Positions 27,177-35,421 of a stretch of DNA of 64,000 nt are shown here, in pieces. The DNA comes from Aurantibacter_A sp039941195. Its GTDB lineage: Bacteria; Bacteroidota; Bacteroidia; Flavobacteriales; Flavobacteriaceae. Every line of letters begins with the position of its first letter. The stretch's first letter is position 1. The translations under genes were made by a program, and so were the position numbers. The stretch lies in NCBI RefSeq assembly GCF_039941195.1, contig NZ_JBDVFA010000007.1, positions 1 through 64,000 on the forward strand. The letters are read 5' to 3'. The notes under the pieces are model-generated. The model did not search any database and had not been told where the DNA came from. It worked only from the letters and a program-made list of their open reading frames with translations.

Positions 27177-28082
27177 TTAGTCGATAAATATATTAGAATC
27201 TGCAATCTGTTGGGCCACTTTTTCATGTCCATAACAGGTCCAATGAGCATCAAAATCAAAACTCCAAGAAGAATCATTTGATGAATCTAATACCAAATAA
27301 TTATAATTTAATTGTTGTAATAGACTTGTAATATACTTAGGTGTCTTAGGTTTAATAATATATATAACCTTTGTTGTATTATAATTTCTTTTGATATAGT
27401 CCAATAATTTATGATACAACTTTATGTCGTTTTTAGGTATATCTTTTTTAGGTATAGCTATGGCCTTTGAGTGAGTATTTTTCGCTGATATTTTATTGAA
27501 AAGATAGTAGGCAAATTTAAAATTATAAAGTATTTTTTTGAGAAAAGATCCTTTTATTAATCCTTTAATAACTTTTTCCTTTTTTATATCCAATTGGGTT
27601 ATATCAGAGTGCTTTTTTATTTGTAATATACTTTGTTTAAAATCTGATTCACCTAAATAAATTAATTGTTGAATTGGATTTAAGGAATCTAGTTCTCTGG
27701 TTATTTCCATTGCTTCAATTAGAGAAACACCCGAGCGACTGGCTTCAAAGAAATTGTATTCAGGCAGTTTGTCTTTTAATAATACCCCTTGATGGCAACT
27801 ATCCGGATTCATAAAATTTTCAATATATGAATCTCCTACTATGGTTATTAGATTTTTATATTCTTTAGGTAATGGACCTGGCCAACCTGTTTTATTAATT
27901 TGCCAACTATGTTCCCCACCGATCCATTGACCATTTTGATTAGGAATATACTTTTGTATTCCATTTTGATCTATATACCGTTCTGGAATATCAGATGTTA
28001 AAACAAAAATCCGAGTAATTAATTCTCCAATAAGAATTCCAATACTAATGAAGAATAATATTTTTTTTATAAACTTCGTCAT
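27177..28082 (-). CDS. AlgJ/AlgX-like SGNH acetyltransferase-associated protein
   Basis: This 301-residue protein has an N-terminal membrane anchor ('FIKKILFFISIGILIGELITRIF') and a periplasmic SGNH-like domain. It shows 'ITIVGDSYIENFM' (catalytic Ser in the GDS block, about residue 81), 'ASRSGVSLIEAMEI', and near the end 'FDFDAHWTCYGHEKVAQQI' with the D-x-H pair. Its start lies 3 bases after the stop of the MBOAT gene, the usual pairing of AlgI with AlgJ/AlgX-type proteins. In alginate and similar systems the MBOAT moves acetyl groups across the membrane and the SGNH partner places them on the polymer. That role is inferred here for the exported polysaccharide. Exact subfamily is uncertain. 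Confidence 0.8.
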   Translation of the reverse strand: MTKFIKKILFFISIGILIGELITRIFVLTSDIPERYIDQNGIQKYIPNQNGQWIGGEHSWQINKTGWPGPLPKEYKNLITIVGDSYIENFMNPDSCHQGVLLKDKLPEYNFFEASRSGVSLIEAMEITRELDSLNPIQQLIYLGESDFKQSILQIKKHSDITQLDIKKEKVIKGLIKGSFLKKILYNFKFAYYLFNKISAKNTHSKAIAIPKKDIPKNDIKLYHKLLDYIKRNYNTTKVIYIIKPKTPKYITSLLQQLNYNYLVLDSSNDSSWSFDFDAHWTCYGHEKVAQQIADSNIFID

Positions 28083-28085
28083 TTT

Positions 28086-29528
28086 TTAAAATTGAAAATA
28101 TATAAATTCTTGTTGGGAACCTCCTAAAGAAAAGATTGATATAATTATCGCAAAATATATTCCCCAACGAACTGGTTGAATTAAAAATTCATCTGATTTA
28201 AAAAGTTCTAATGCATGTTCCCTTTCTCTTTGAATCCACTCTATCATAGTGAAAACTATAATTGTAATTAGAATAGTTTTAGGTAGTACCTCTGGAACAT
28301 TAAATAATTTATATGTAAAAATATCGGCAATATAATTAAAGGCGTGTGCAATGTTTTCGGCTCTAAAGAAAATCCAAGCTAAAATAGTTAAAAGAAAAGT
28401 TGATATAATATTTATTAAGTCAGTTAAGCGAGGAAATATTTTTCCTTGGGCTACAATACCTATGTTTTGTCTATTTTTATTTAATAATAGAAGTGGAAGA
28501 AAATAAATTGCATTTAAAGCTCCCCACACAATGAATGTCCAATTAGCACCGTGCCAAAATCCACTGACTATAAAAATAATAAACGTATTTCTAATTTTCA
28601 TCAAAGTACCGCCTCTACTTCCTCCAAGTGGTATATATAAATAATCTCTGAACCAAGTAGATAATGACATATGCCAGCGCCGCCAAAATTCTGCAATATC
28701 TCTGGAGAAATAGGGGAAAGCAAAATTTCGTTTTAAATTAAAGCCAAAAAGACGAGAAGTACCGATAGCTATGTCAGAATAACCAGAAAAATCACCATAT
28801 ATTTGAAAAGTAAAAAATAGTGCACCTAGTAATAAGGTACTACCAGAATAGTTATCTGAGTTGTTAAATATTATATTAGCAAATTCAGCACAATTATCGG
28901 CAATCACAATTTTTTTAAAAAGTCCCCAAAGAATTTGTCGCATTCCATCTACTGCTTTCGCATAATCGAATTTTCTTTTCTCATAAAATTGAGGTAGTAA
29001 GTTAGTCGCTCTTTCTATTGGTCCAGCAACCAATTGCGGGAAAAAGCTAACAAATGCTGCAAAAGCAATAAAATCCTTAGTAGGTTCTAGTTGTTTACGA
29101 TAAACATCTATGGTATAGCTTAAAGTTTGAAATGTATAAAAGCTAATCCCGACAGGTAAAATAATATTTAATGAATTGGCATTTATTTCTTTACCAAAAA
29201 ATGCGAAAGCCTCTAAAAAATTATCTAAAAAGAAATTGTAATATTTAAAAAAACCTAGAAACCCCAAGTTTACTAATATACTAATCCATAATAGAGTCTT
29301 CCTAATTCTAATATTTTCATTTCTTCTTAATGCAACCCCAATAGAATAATCTACTAATGTGCTAAATAAAATTAGAGATAAAAACCTCCAATCCCACCAG
29401 CCATAAAAAAAATAGCTCGCTGCGGCAATTAAGAAATTCTGAAGTTTTAAATTTTTTTGAGTAGCGAACCAGTATAGCAAAAATACTACTGGTAAGAAAA
29501 TGGCAAAATCCAAAGAATTAAATAACAT
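28086..29528 (-). CDS. MBOAT-family O-acyltransferase (AlgI-like)
   Basis: This 480-residue polytopic membrane protein has the MBOAT signatures 'PQLVAGPIERATNLLPQF', 'YGDFSGYSDIAIGTSRLFGF', 'FWRRWHMSLSTWFRDYLYIPLGG' and the catalytic-histidine segment 'GFWHGANWTFIVWGALNA'. About ten membrane segments are visible. It should accept acyl groups from acyl-CoA in the cytoplasm and pass them to a periplasmic partner, most likely the SGNH protein 3 bases downstream. Acetyl is the usual group for the AlgI branch. The 225-base gap to the tviB-like gene upstream may contain its own promoter. All key histidines are present. Confidence 0.92.
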   Translation of the reverse strand: MLFNSLDFAIFLPVVFLLYWFATQKNLKLQNFLIAAASYFFYGWWDWRFLSLILFSTLVDYSIGVALRRNENIRIRKTLLWISILVNLGFLGFFKYYNFFLDNFLEAFAFFGKEINANSLNIILPVGISFYTFQTLSYTIDVYRKQLEPTKDFIAFAAFVSFFPQLVAGPIERATNLLPQFYEKRKFDYAKAVDGMRQILWGLFKKIVIADNCAEFANIIFNNSDNYSGSTLLLGALFFTFQIYGDFSGYSDIAIGTSRLFGFNLKRNFAFPYFSRDIAEFWRRWHMSLSTWFRDYLYIPLGGSRGGTLMKIRNTFIIFIVSGFWHGANWTFIVWGALNAIYFLPLLLLNKNRQNIGIVAQGKIFPRLTDLINIISTFLLTILAWIFFRAENIAHAFNYIADIFTYKLFNVPEVLPKTILITIIVFTMIEWIQREREHALELFKSDEFLIQPVRWGIYFAIIISIFSLGGSQQEFIYFQF

Positions 29529-29753
29529 ATATTATAATTTGGAGAATATGTTTTTATATATAAAGAATTAATTATAATTAAATCTTTGTATGTTATTTTA
29601 GATATAAAATAATAAGGTATTAGCACCTAATGTAATAATGCTATAGAAGAACGCATTTATAATAATAATATTATTCAAAATGAAAGTGAAATATTTGATT
29701 ATCAACTTTAATAATTAAGAGTCAACAAATTTTTTTTTTGAAAATTGTATTTC

Positions 29754-31034
29754 CTACAGTCCGCCTTCAACTTCACAATCGAGTACACCTTTAACATCAT
29801 AAAGTATTCCATTTGGAGAAAGCATAGCTCTTATATCAATGGCTAAAAATTCTTTATGCGCTACTGCCAAAATAATTGAATCATAAGTCCCATTTGGGCA
29901 CATATTAGTGGTATGTAGGTTGTACTCTTCAAATACTTCTGCCGGAGAAGCCCAAGGATCATATATTGTAATTTCACTATTATAGCTTGAGAGGCTATTA
30001 ATTAAATCAACTGCTTTAGTATTCCTAACATCAGGACAATTTTCTTTAAAAGTTATTCCTAATACCAATATTTTACATCCTTTTATAATTATATCGCGCT
30101 CTAACATCAACTTTACTACTTCTGATGCCACATATTTGCCCATGCCGTCGTTCATACGTCGTCCAGCCAAAATAATTTCTGGGTGATAACCATATTCTTG
30201 AGCTTTTTGGGCAAGATAATAGGGGTCAACACCAATACAATGTCCACCTACTAGACCTGGTTTAAAAGGTAAAAAATTCCATTTAGTACCCGCAGCTTTT
30301 AAAACCTCATTAGTATCGATATTCATTAGGTTGAAAATCTTTGCAAGCTCATTGACAAACGCAATATTTATATCACGTTGAGAGTTTTCAATAACCTTTG
30401 CCGCCTCTGCAACTTTTATACTAGGAGCTAAATGTGTGCCAGCAGTAATTACTGAAGCATATAAACTATCTATTTTTTTTGCAGATTCTTTAGTGGACCC
30501 TGAAGTAACTTTAAGAATCTTATCGATAGTATGTTTTTTATCTCCAGGATTTACTCTTTCTGGTGAATATCCTACAAAAAAATCTTCATTAAAAACTAAA
30601 CCACTACAACGTTCTAATATTGGGACGCACATTTCTTCAGTAGCACCTGGGAAGACTGTAGACTCAAATATAATTATATCGTTTTTCTTGATGTATTTAC
30701 CAACAGTTTCACTTGCAGTTAAAAGTGATGTTAGGTCGGGTTTGTTTGAACTATCAACAGGTGTTGGTACAGTAATAATAAAATAATTACAATCTTGTAA
30801 ATCTTGCGGATTATAAGTTGGATAAAACCCTTTGGTTTTTTGTCTATCAATTATAAGCAGACTAAGCAAAGTTGTATGTTCTATTTCAAGGGTGTCATCA
30901 ATACCCGATTTTAGATTATTTACGCGATTTTGATTAATGTCGAAACCAATTACTTTATATTTTGTTGATAATAAGGTTGCTAAAGGAAGTCCTACATAAC
31001 CAAGCCCAATAATTGCTATTTTAGGATTATTCAT
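29754..31034 (-). CDS. tviB: TviB/WbpO-type UDP-N-acetylhexosamine 6-dehydrogenase
   Basis: This 426-residue protein has the NAD-binding GLGYVGLPLATLLS near residues 11-24, 'FYIITVPTPVDSSNKPDLT'-like region, 'VGYSPERVNPGDKKH', 'SIKVAEAAKVIENSQRDINIAFVNEL', and the catalytic cysteine in 'GGHCIGVDPYYLAQKAQEYGY' near residue 264. These blocks follow Salmonella TviB and Pseudomonas WbpO closely. The enzymes oxidise UDP-GlcNAc or UDP-GalNAc at C6 to the uronic acid. It is distinct from the UDP-glucose dehydrogenase at 39186-40583, so the locus can supply two kinds of uronic acid. Which N-acetylhexosamine is used cannot be read from sequence. Confidence 0.9.
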   Translation of the reverse strand: MNNPKIAIIGLGYVGLPLATLLSTKYKVIGFDINQNRVNNLKSGIDDTLEIEHTTLLSLLIIDRQKTKGFYPTYNPQDLQDCNYFIITVPTPVDSSNKPDLTSLLTASETVGKYIKKNDIIIFESTVFPGATEEMCVPILERCSGLVFNEDFFVGYSPERVNPGDKKHTIDKILKVTSGSTKESAKKIDSLYASVITAGTHLAPSIKVAEAAKVIENSQRDINIAFVNELAKIFNLMNIDTNEVLKAAGTKWNFLPFKPGLVGGHCIGVDPYYLAQKAQEYGYHPEIILAGRRMNDGMGKYVASEVVKLMLERDIIIKGCKILVLGITFKENCPDVRNTKAVDLINSLSSYNSEITIYDPWASPAEVFEEYNLHTTNMCPNGTYDSIILAVAHKEFLAIDIRAMLSPNGILYDVKGVLDCEVEGGL

Positions 31035-31160
31035 TGTTGTTTTTAATTACCCTATTTATTTATTATCAAGTGCTATATTATTTGAACACTTTAATGCGCA
31101 TAAGCTAAAAAGAAGTAATTTTTTTACGACAATTATGCACAACACAAAACTAGTTTAAAT

Positions 31161-32177
31161 TTACTGTTCAGTGTGCATTTTTAAAGAATTATAAACGTTC
31201 ATACATTCTTCCAATAATTCTTTATCGCATAGTGGTTCCGGATATACTGAAGGTGTATGTTTTTTGTTATTGCCTAAAGAATCAATTTTTAACTTTTCAG
31301 CCAATTTTGTGAATACAATATCCGGTTCAGAAATTAAATCTTCAAAGCATATGAAAATATCATTAGGTTGATGATTTTCTTTAAGATAACTATAATAATT
31401 TAACCAAATTGCCAACCAATAATTGAGATCTTCTTTATCAAATTTATTTCTATAGGTTTCGAACTCTTTTGTTAATAAAAAAGGTTTATGATTTAAGCCA
31501 AATTCGTGATGACCCAAATAATTAAAGTAATCTAAGGCAAATGAATCATCTTCTTGATCTTTTGAAAAACTTTTATGAAGTTTCATTAACGAAGCTGCAT
31601 GAGATAATGGATTTCGAAAAAGCAAAATTATTTTTGCATTATCAATTTTTCTCAAGGTATCCAACCTTAAAACATTATTATTGTTTTTTGAAACATAATT
31701 TGTCTTTCCTTTTGCAAGACAAATTAAATTTATATACGATTTATACTTCTCTTGGATATTATTATCAATCACATTAATACTTAAGCCATTCTCTTGGATA
31801 TAAGCATCTTTTAGAAAAGCTTTCCAGAAATATTCATCAAATTCTTCTGGGGAATTTCCATCTATAATAATTCCGTCTTTATGGGCTCTTTCATGTGCTT
31901 CAATCTTCGATTTTTTGTTCCATAGATTTGGACTTAAAAGAAAAGGCATATTAGAATATTGCAGTGAGGCATAATTGCCAGTTTGGAAAATTTTGCGCAT
32001 TACAGCTGTAGTTCCCGACCTTGCCAGACCAGTAACAAAAACATACTGATTTACTTCCAGTTTTTTAGCATTAGTGCCATGAAGTATTTCTTCCATTTCT
32101 AAAGTTGCCTTAGAAATGCTGTAATTGTCTAAATAAAATTTATGTAAGAATTTATCGGTTGCTGAATAGCCTGCCAT
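31161..32177 (-). CDS. PAPS-dependent sulfotransferase
   Basis: This 338-residue protein has the sulfotransferase 5'-phosphosulfate loop in 'VFVTGLARSGTTAVMRKIF' (residues about 46-65). The 3'-phosphate-binding segment is 'AKIILLFRNPLSHAASLMKLH', with the conserved Arg and Ser. It also has 'ICFEDLISEPDIVFTKLAEKL'. It should transfer sulfate from PAPS to a sugar hydroxyl in the cytoplasm. No signal peptide is seen. The PAPS source is encoded 2-6 kb upstream on the same strand (cysN, cysD, cysC) and the by-product is removed by cysQ. Its ATG lies inside the end of the small membrane protein gene (26-base overlap), showing coupling. Polysaccharide as acceptor is inference from the locus. Confidence 0.88.
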   Translation of the reverse strand: MAGYSATDKFLHKFYLDNYSISKATLEMEEILHGTNAKKLEVNQYVFVTGLARSGTTAVMRKIFQTGNYASLQYSNMPFLLSPNLWNKKSKIEAHERAHKDGIIIDGNSPEEFDEYFWKAFLKDAYIQENGLSINVIDNNIQEKYKSYINLICLAKGKTNYVSKNNNNVLRLDTLRKIDNAKIILLFRNPLSHAASLMKLHKSFSKDQEDDSFALDYFNYLGHHEFGLNHKPFLLTKEFETYRNKFDKEDLNYWLAIWLNYYSYLKENHQPNDIFICFEDLISEPDIVFTKLAEKLKIDSLGNNKKHTPSVYPEPLCDKELLEECMNVYNSLKMHTEQ

Positions 32178-32535
32178 AATTTTTTTTAATAAAAAGATAG
32201 ATGATTACGGTAATGATAGGTATTAAAAGTCCCCACCAAGTAATTAGAATATCTGGATTTAATCTTGCGCTTATTTTTTGAAGAAAGAATAAGCTTAAAA
32301 ATGGGGCCACAAACAATAGTATGCCAAATATTAGTTTACCAAGCAATTTTATTTGTTCAGATACTAGTTGCATTAATTGTTTTTGTTTCTCTTCGTCACT
32401 AAGGGTTTTATCACTCATCAATTTGAATTGTCCCTTATAAGAAGCTATAAGAGTTTTCATTGTCGCAGTTAACCCAGAATATTCGAAAAGAATACATGAG
32501 ACTATTGTTAATAGTACTAGTACGGCATATTCCAC
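32152..32535 (-). CDS. Small membrane protein of unknown function (127 aa, GTG start)
   Basis: I do not recognise this family. The 127-residue protein has an N-terminal membrane helix ('YAVLVLLTIVSCILFEYSGL'), a cytoplasmic-looking basic and acidic stretch ('YKGQFKLMSDKTLSDEEKQKQLMQLVSEQ'), then two helices ('LIFGILLFVAPFLSLFFL' and 'ITWWGLLIPIITVIIYLF') and a basic tail. The start is GTG at 32533-32535, supported by AAGGA seven bases upstream in the tail of the 50-residue gene. The next in-frame Met is residue 26 and would remove the first helix. It overlaps the sulfotransferase start by 26 bases and sits between sulfation genes, so a role in sulfated-polymer synthesis or export is a reasonable guess only. 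Confidence 0.7.
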   Translation of the reverse strand: MEYAVLVLLTIVSCILFEYSGLTATMKTLIASYKGQFKLMSDKTLSDEEKQKQLMQLVSEQIKLLGKLIFGILLFVAPFLSLFFLQKISARLNPDILITWWGLLIPIITVIIYLFIKKNYGRLFSNR

Positions 32536-32538
32536 AAT

Positions 32539-32691
32539 TTATCCTTTTTTAAATTTATTTTTGATAAATCCGAAAAAACGCTTAATCGGAAGCCAAAACA
32601 CTGCAACTAAAAATGCAAAAAATGTTAGAAAAATTCCTGTAATTACTGCTACAATTCCGCCACCCAATCCGGGTCCTAAATATAAAAACAT
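32539..32691 (-). CDS. 50-residue single-span membrane protein
   Basis: An ATG at 32689-32691 opens a 50-codon frame ending at TAA 32539-32541. The protein begins MFLYLGPGLGGG, has one hydrophobic span at about residues 12-34 ('IVAVITGIFLTFFAFLVAVFW' region), and ends with a basic tail (KNKFKKG). It starts 11 bases after the arylsulfotransferase-like gene and ends 3 bases before the GTG of the 127-residue gene. Tight packing, a glycine-rich start and a positive-inside tail support a real gene. The overlapping 60-residue frame on the same strand (32582-32764) reaches into the upstream gene and looks spurious. Function unknown. Confidence 0.7.
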   Translation of the reverse strand: MFLYLGPGLGGGIVAVITGIFLTFFAFLVAVFWLPIKRFFGFIKNKFKKG

Positions 32692-32702
32692 AATAATTTA
32701 TT

Positions 32703-34034
32703 TTAATTAATAATGCGACTCCAAAACAAACTTGAAATATGTCCTTCATCCAAGCGCTTAACATATTCTACTTTTTTGTTTATTGAATCACCAATAATAA
32801 TTCTACCATTATTAGTCTCTTCAATAATAACATCACCATTCTCAAGAATGTCACAACGACCTGATGTGTAGGTAGTTATTTTTTCTTTGCTCATTAATCT
32901 TGAATATGGTGTTGATGTAGAGTCATTCACGAAGTTATAAACATAAATTTCGTTATGTTGTTTCTCTTTTGTAAAAGATAAGTTTGAATGTGTTAGTCTT
33001 TCATCAACAATACTCTCTTCGCGAATAACATCATTTCCGAAAACTACTATTTTATCATTCTCATAAAAATCGGCATCATGTTGATTTGTCCATGGGCCAT
33101 GTTGTAACCATAATATTTTATTGGTACTTGGTCTATAAAGAAAAACGGCACTTAAATTTCTACATGAAATTAATAAGTCATCTTTTTTCCAAAATTCAGA
33201 ATCAGTTAAAGCAGGTTGAATATCATTTAAGTGAATTTGATCGCTAATAATTTGACCTTTATAAAGCAACAACTTTTTGTAGCCATTTTCTACTAATATT
33301 TCAATTACGGACTTTGAAAAAATCTCGTCTCCAGTATTTTCTTCAATAATTGAAATTGTGTCATCTAATAATGTATGCTTATATTCATCATATTCACCAG
33401 GAAGAAAATCATACTTGCCAGAAATAAATGGTCTAGTGCAAGTGTAAATTTTACCGTTATTATTACTCTCAAGTGTATGGTGATATGTTTTGTCATTTTT
33501 AAGCCATAGCAATTCGCCTTTTTTATCAATCTTAGCAAGCAAACTAGTAAGTTGTGAGGTGAACATTAAAGAACTGTCTGAACTCATTAAAGGGTGCATA
33601 AAATATAGGTCACTACCTTTACTTGGTTTTCTAGGATTGTCTTCGTTAAATGCTTGTTCATATAACGAGGCATTATCGGGACTCCACTTTTTTATTGACT
33701 TACCGTTTTTTAAATCAAGCAATTCAAATTCTTGACCAAATTCCTTCTGCTTATAGGATACTAACAATTTAGGATATGATTTAGTATCAACACCATTAGA
33801 ATAATCTAAACCACCTTTTGCTTCTGAATTTGTAACAATAAATTCAGGAGCGGATAAAATAGTCTTAATAATCGATGGAGTTTCTGCCATAAATTTAATG
33901 GGTTGAGCTAGAAAACCTAACCTAGATTTGCCATTATCACCAGCCATATATATATTACGAACACTTGAGGCTAATAAAATAGAAAAGAAAAATAATCCAA
34001 CAATCCCAATAAATGCAATACGCAATTTTTTCAT
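32703..34034 (-). CDS. Arylsulfotransferase (ASST)-family-like protein
   Basis: This 443-residue protein has an N-terminal signal or anchor ('KLRIAFIGIVGLFFFSILLASSV') and a propeller-like body. Motifs resembling the ASST family are 'KNDKTYHHTLESNNNGKIY', 'SDQIHLNDIQPA', 'LLISCRNLSAVFLYRP' and 'ILWLQHGPWTNQHDADFYENDKIVVFGND'. The histidines in 'HHT', 'HLND' and 'QHDAD' match the pattern seen in periplasmic arylsulfotransferases, where a histidine is transiently sulfated. Known ASSTs use aryl sulfates rather than PAPS, so this would be a periplasmic, PAPS-independent sulfotransferase, or a homolog recruited for another role. It is the first gene of a tight group with two small membrane proteins and the PAPS sulfotransferase. 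Confidence 0.7.
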   Translation of the reverse strand: MKKLRIAFIGIVGLFFFSILLASSVRNIYMAGDNGKSRLGFLAQPIKFMAETPSIIKTILSAPEFIVTNSEAKGGLDYSNGVDTKSYPKLLVSYKQKEFGQEFELLDLKNGKSIKKWSPDNASLYEQAFNEDNPRKPSKGSDLYFMHPLMSSDSSLMFTSQLTSLLAKIDKKGELLWLKNDKTYHHTLESNNNGKIYTCTRPFISGKYDFLPGEYDEYKHTLLDDTISIIEENTGDEIFSKSVIEILVENGYKKLLLYKGQIISDQIHLNDIQPALTDSEFWKKDDLLISCRNLSAVFLYRPSTNKILWLQHGPWTNQHDADFYENDKIVVFGNDVIREESIVDERLTHSNLSFTKEKQHNEIYVYNFVNDSTSTPYSRLMSKEKITTYTSGRCDILENGDVIIEETNNGRIIIGDSINKKVEYVKRLDEGHISSLFWSRIIN

Positions 34035-34154
34035 GATACAAAGTAAATGAGATATTTTATAAAATTTATACCCTCAGATTAAAAATTGGTTAAATAAGAT
34101 ATTTTTTCGTCATAATACCTTTCTAAAAAACATAACGTACTTTTTACCTGTAAA

Positions 34155-35411
34155 TTACATAATCATGCCGGCAGCGACAGTCTCGTTCGTTGTGTCATCA
34201 ACTAAAATCAAACTACCGGTTTCTCTATTTTCTCGATAGGAATCAATCATAAGAGGTTTAGTTGTTCGAATTCTAACTTTACATATGTCGTTCATGGTCA
34301 TTTCTTTATCATCAAAATTACGACCTAGAGTTTCAATGTTAATTTTGTAAATAACCTCTTTAATTAATGCAGTTTGTACATTACTTGTATGTCTAACAGA
34401 ATATTTTGCACGAGGTTTGGCGGGAGAATTGTTCATCCAGCAGAGCATCACTTCCAAATCTTGAGTAGCTTCAGGTTTATTGTTTGACCTTACAATCATA
34501 TCCCCACGACCAATATCGATATCGTCTTCTAAAGTCATAGAAATAGACATCGGTGCATAAGCCTCATCAAGTTCACCATTTGGACCTTCAACAGTTTTGA
34601 TTCTGGAGGTAAAACCTGAAGGCATTACTGTGATTTCATCACCCGGTCTAAAAATACCACTTGAAATTCTTCCAGCATAGCCGCGATAATCAATAAAACC
34701 ATCTCGTTGTGGTCTTAATACAGTTTGAACGGGAAACCTAGAATCAATACTATTAAAGTCACTACTAATGTGTATTGTTTCTAAAGTATGTAAAAGGGGA
34801 GCTCCATTATACCAATTCATGTTTTCAGATCGGTTAACTACATTATCTCCCAATAAGGCACTTATAGGAATAAATCGAACATCTTTAACTAACAATTTAG
34901 AAGAAAAGTCTTGAAATTGTTTAACAATATTATCGTAAACATCTTCCTTGAAGTCTACTAAATCCATTTTATTAATACAAACAACAAGATGTGGAATTTG
35001 TAAAAGGGAAGCGATAAAAGAGTGTCGCTTCGTTTGTTCTATTACGCCATGTCTAGCATCTATTAAGATAATGGCCGCATTTGCAGTAGAGGCACCGGTT
35101 ACCATATTTCGTGTATATTGAATATGACCTGGGGTATCTGCTATAATGAATTTTCTTTTTGGCGTAGTGAAATAACGATAGGCAACATCGATAGTAATAC
35201 CTTGTTCACGTTCATCTTTTAATCCATCGGTAAAAAGAGCAAGATCTACACCCTTATGACCTTTTTTTTGACTTGTATTTTCTATGGCCTCTAGTTGGTC
35301 TTCGAAAATTGATTTTGAATCATACAAGAGCCTTCCAATTAATGTGCTTTTGCCATCATCCACACTGCCAGCAGTTGTAAATCTTAATAGTTGATTATTA
35401 TTTAATTCCAT
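34155..35411 (-). CDS. cysN: Sulfate adenylyltransferase subunit 1, GTPase
   Basis: The protein is 418 residues from the ATG at 35409-35411 (MELNNNQLLRF). The frame continues upstream into cysD, but those extra residues are low in conservation and overlap cysD. The G1 loop is GSVDDGKST at 15-23, then 'FIIADTPGHIQYTRNMVTGAS', and 'CINKMDLVDF' for guanine recognition. It pairs with CysD to drive adenylyl-sulfate (APS) formation by GTP hydrolysis. It lacks a fused CysC domain; the kinase is a separate gene 0.9 kb upstream. The start is 10 bases after the cysD stop. Confidence 0.96.
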   Translation of the reverse strand: MELNNNQLLRFTTAGSVDDGKSTLIGRLLYDSKSIFEDQLEAIENTSQKKGHKGVDLALFTDGLKDEREQGITIDVAYRYFTTPKRKFIIADTPGHIQYTRNMVTGASTANAAIILIDARHGVIEQTKRHSFIASLLQIPHLVVCINKMDLVDFKEDVYDNIVKQFQDFSSKLLVKDVRFIPISALLGDNVVNRSENMNWYNGAPLLHTLETIHISSDFNSIDSRFPVQTVLRPQRDGFIDYRGYAGRISSGIFRPGDEITVMPSGFTSRIKTVEGPNGELDEAYAPMSISMTLEDDIDIGRGDMIVRSNNKPEATQDLEVMLCWMNNSPAKPRAKYSVRHTSNVQTALIKEVIYKINIETLGRNFDDKEMTMNDICKVRIRTTKPLMIDSYRENRETGSLILVDDTTNETVAAGMIM

Positions 35412-35421
35412 TATATTTTCT

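Noticed and set aside
32582..32764. 60-residue minus-strand open frame
   Set aside because: It overlaps the end of the ASST-like gene and the better-placed 50-residue gene in another frame, and shows no family features.
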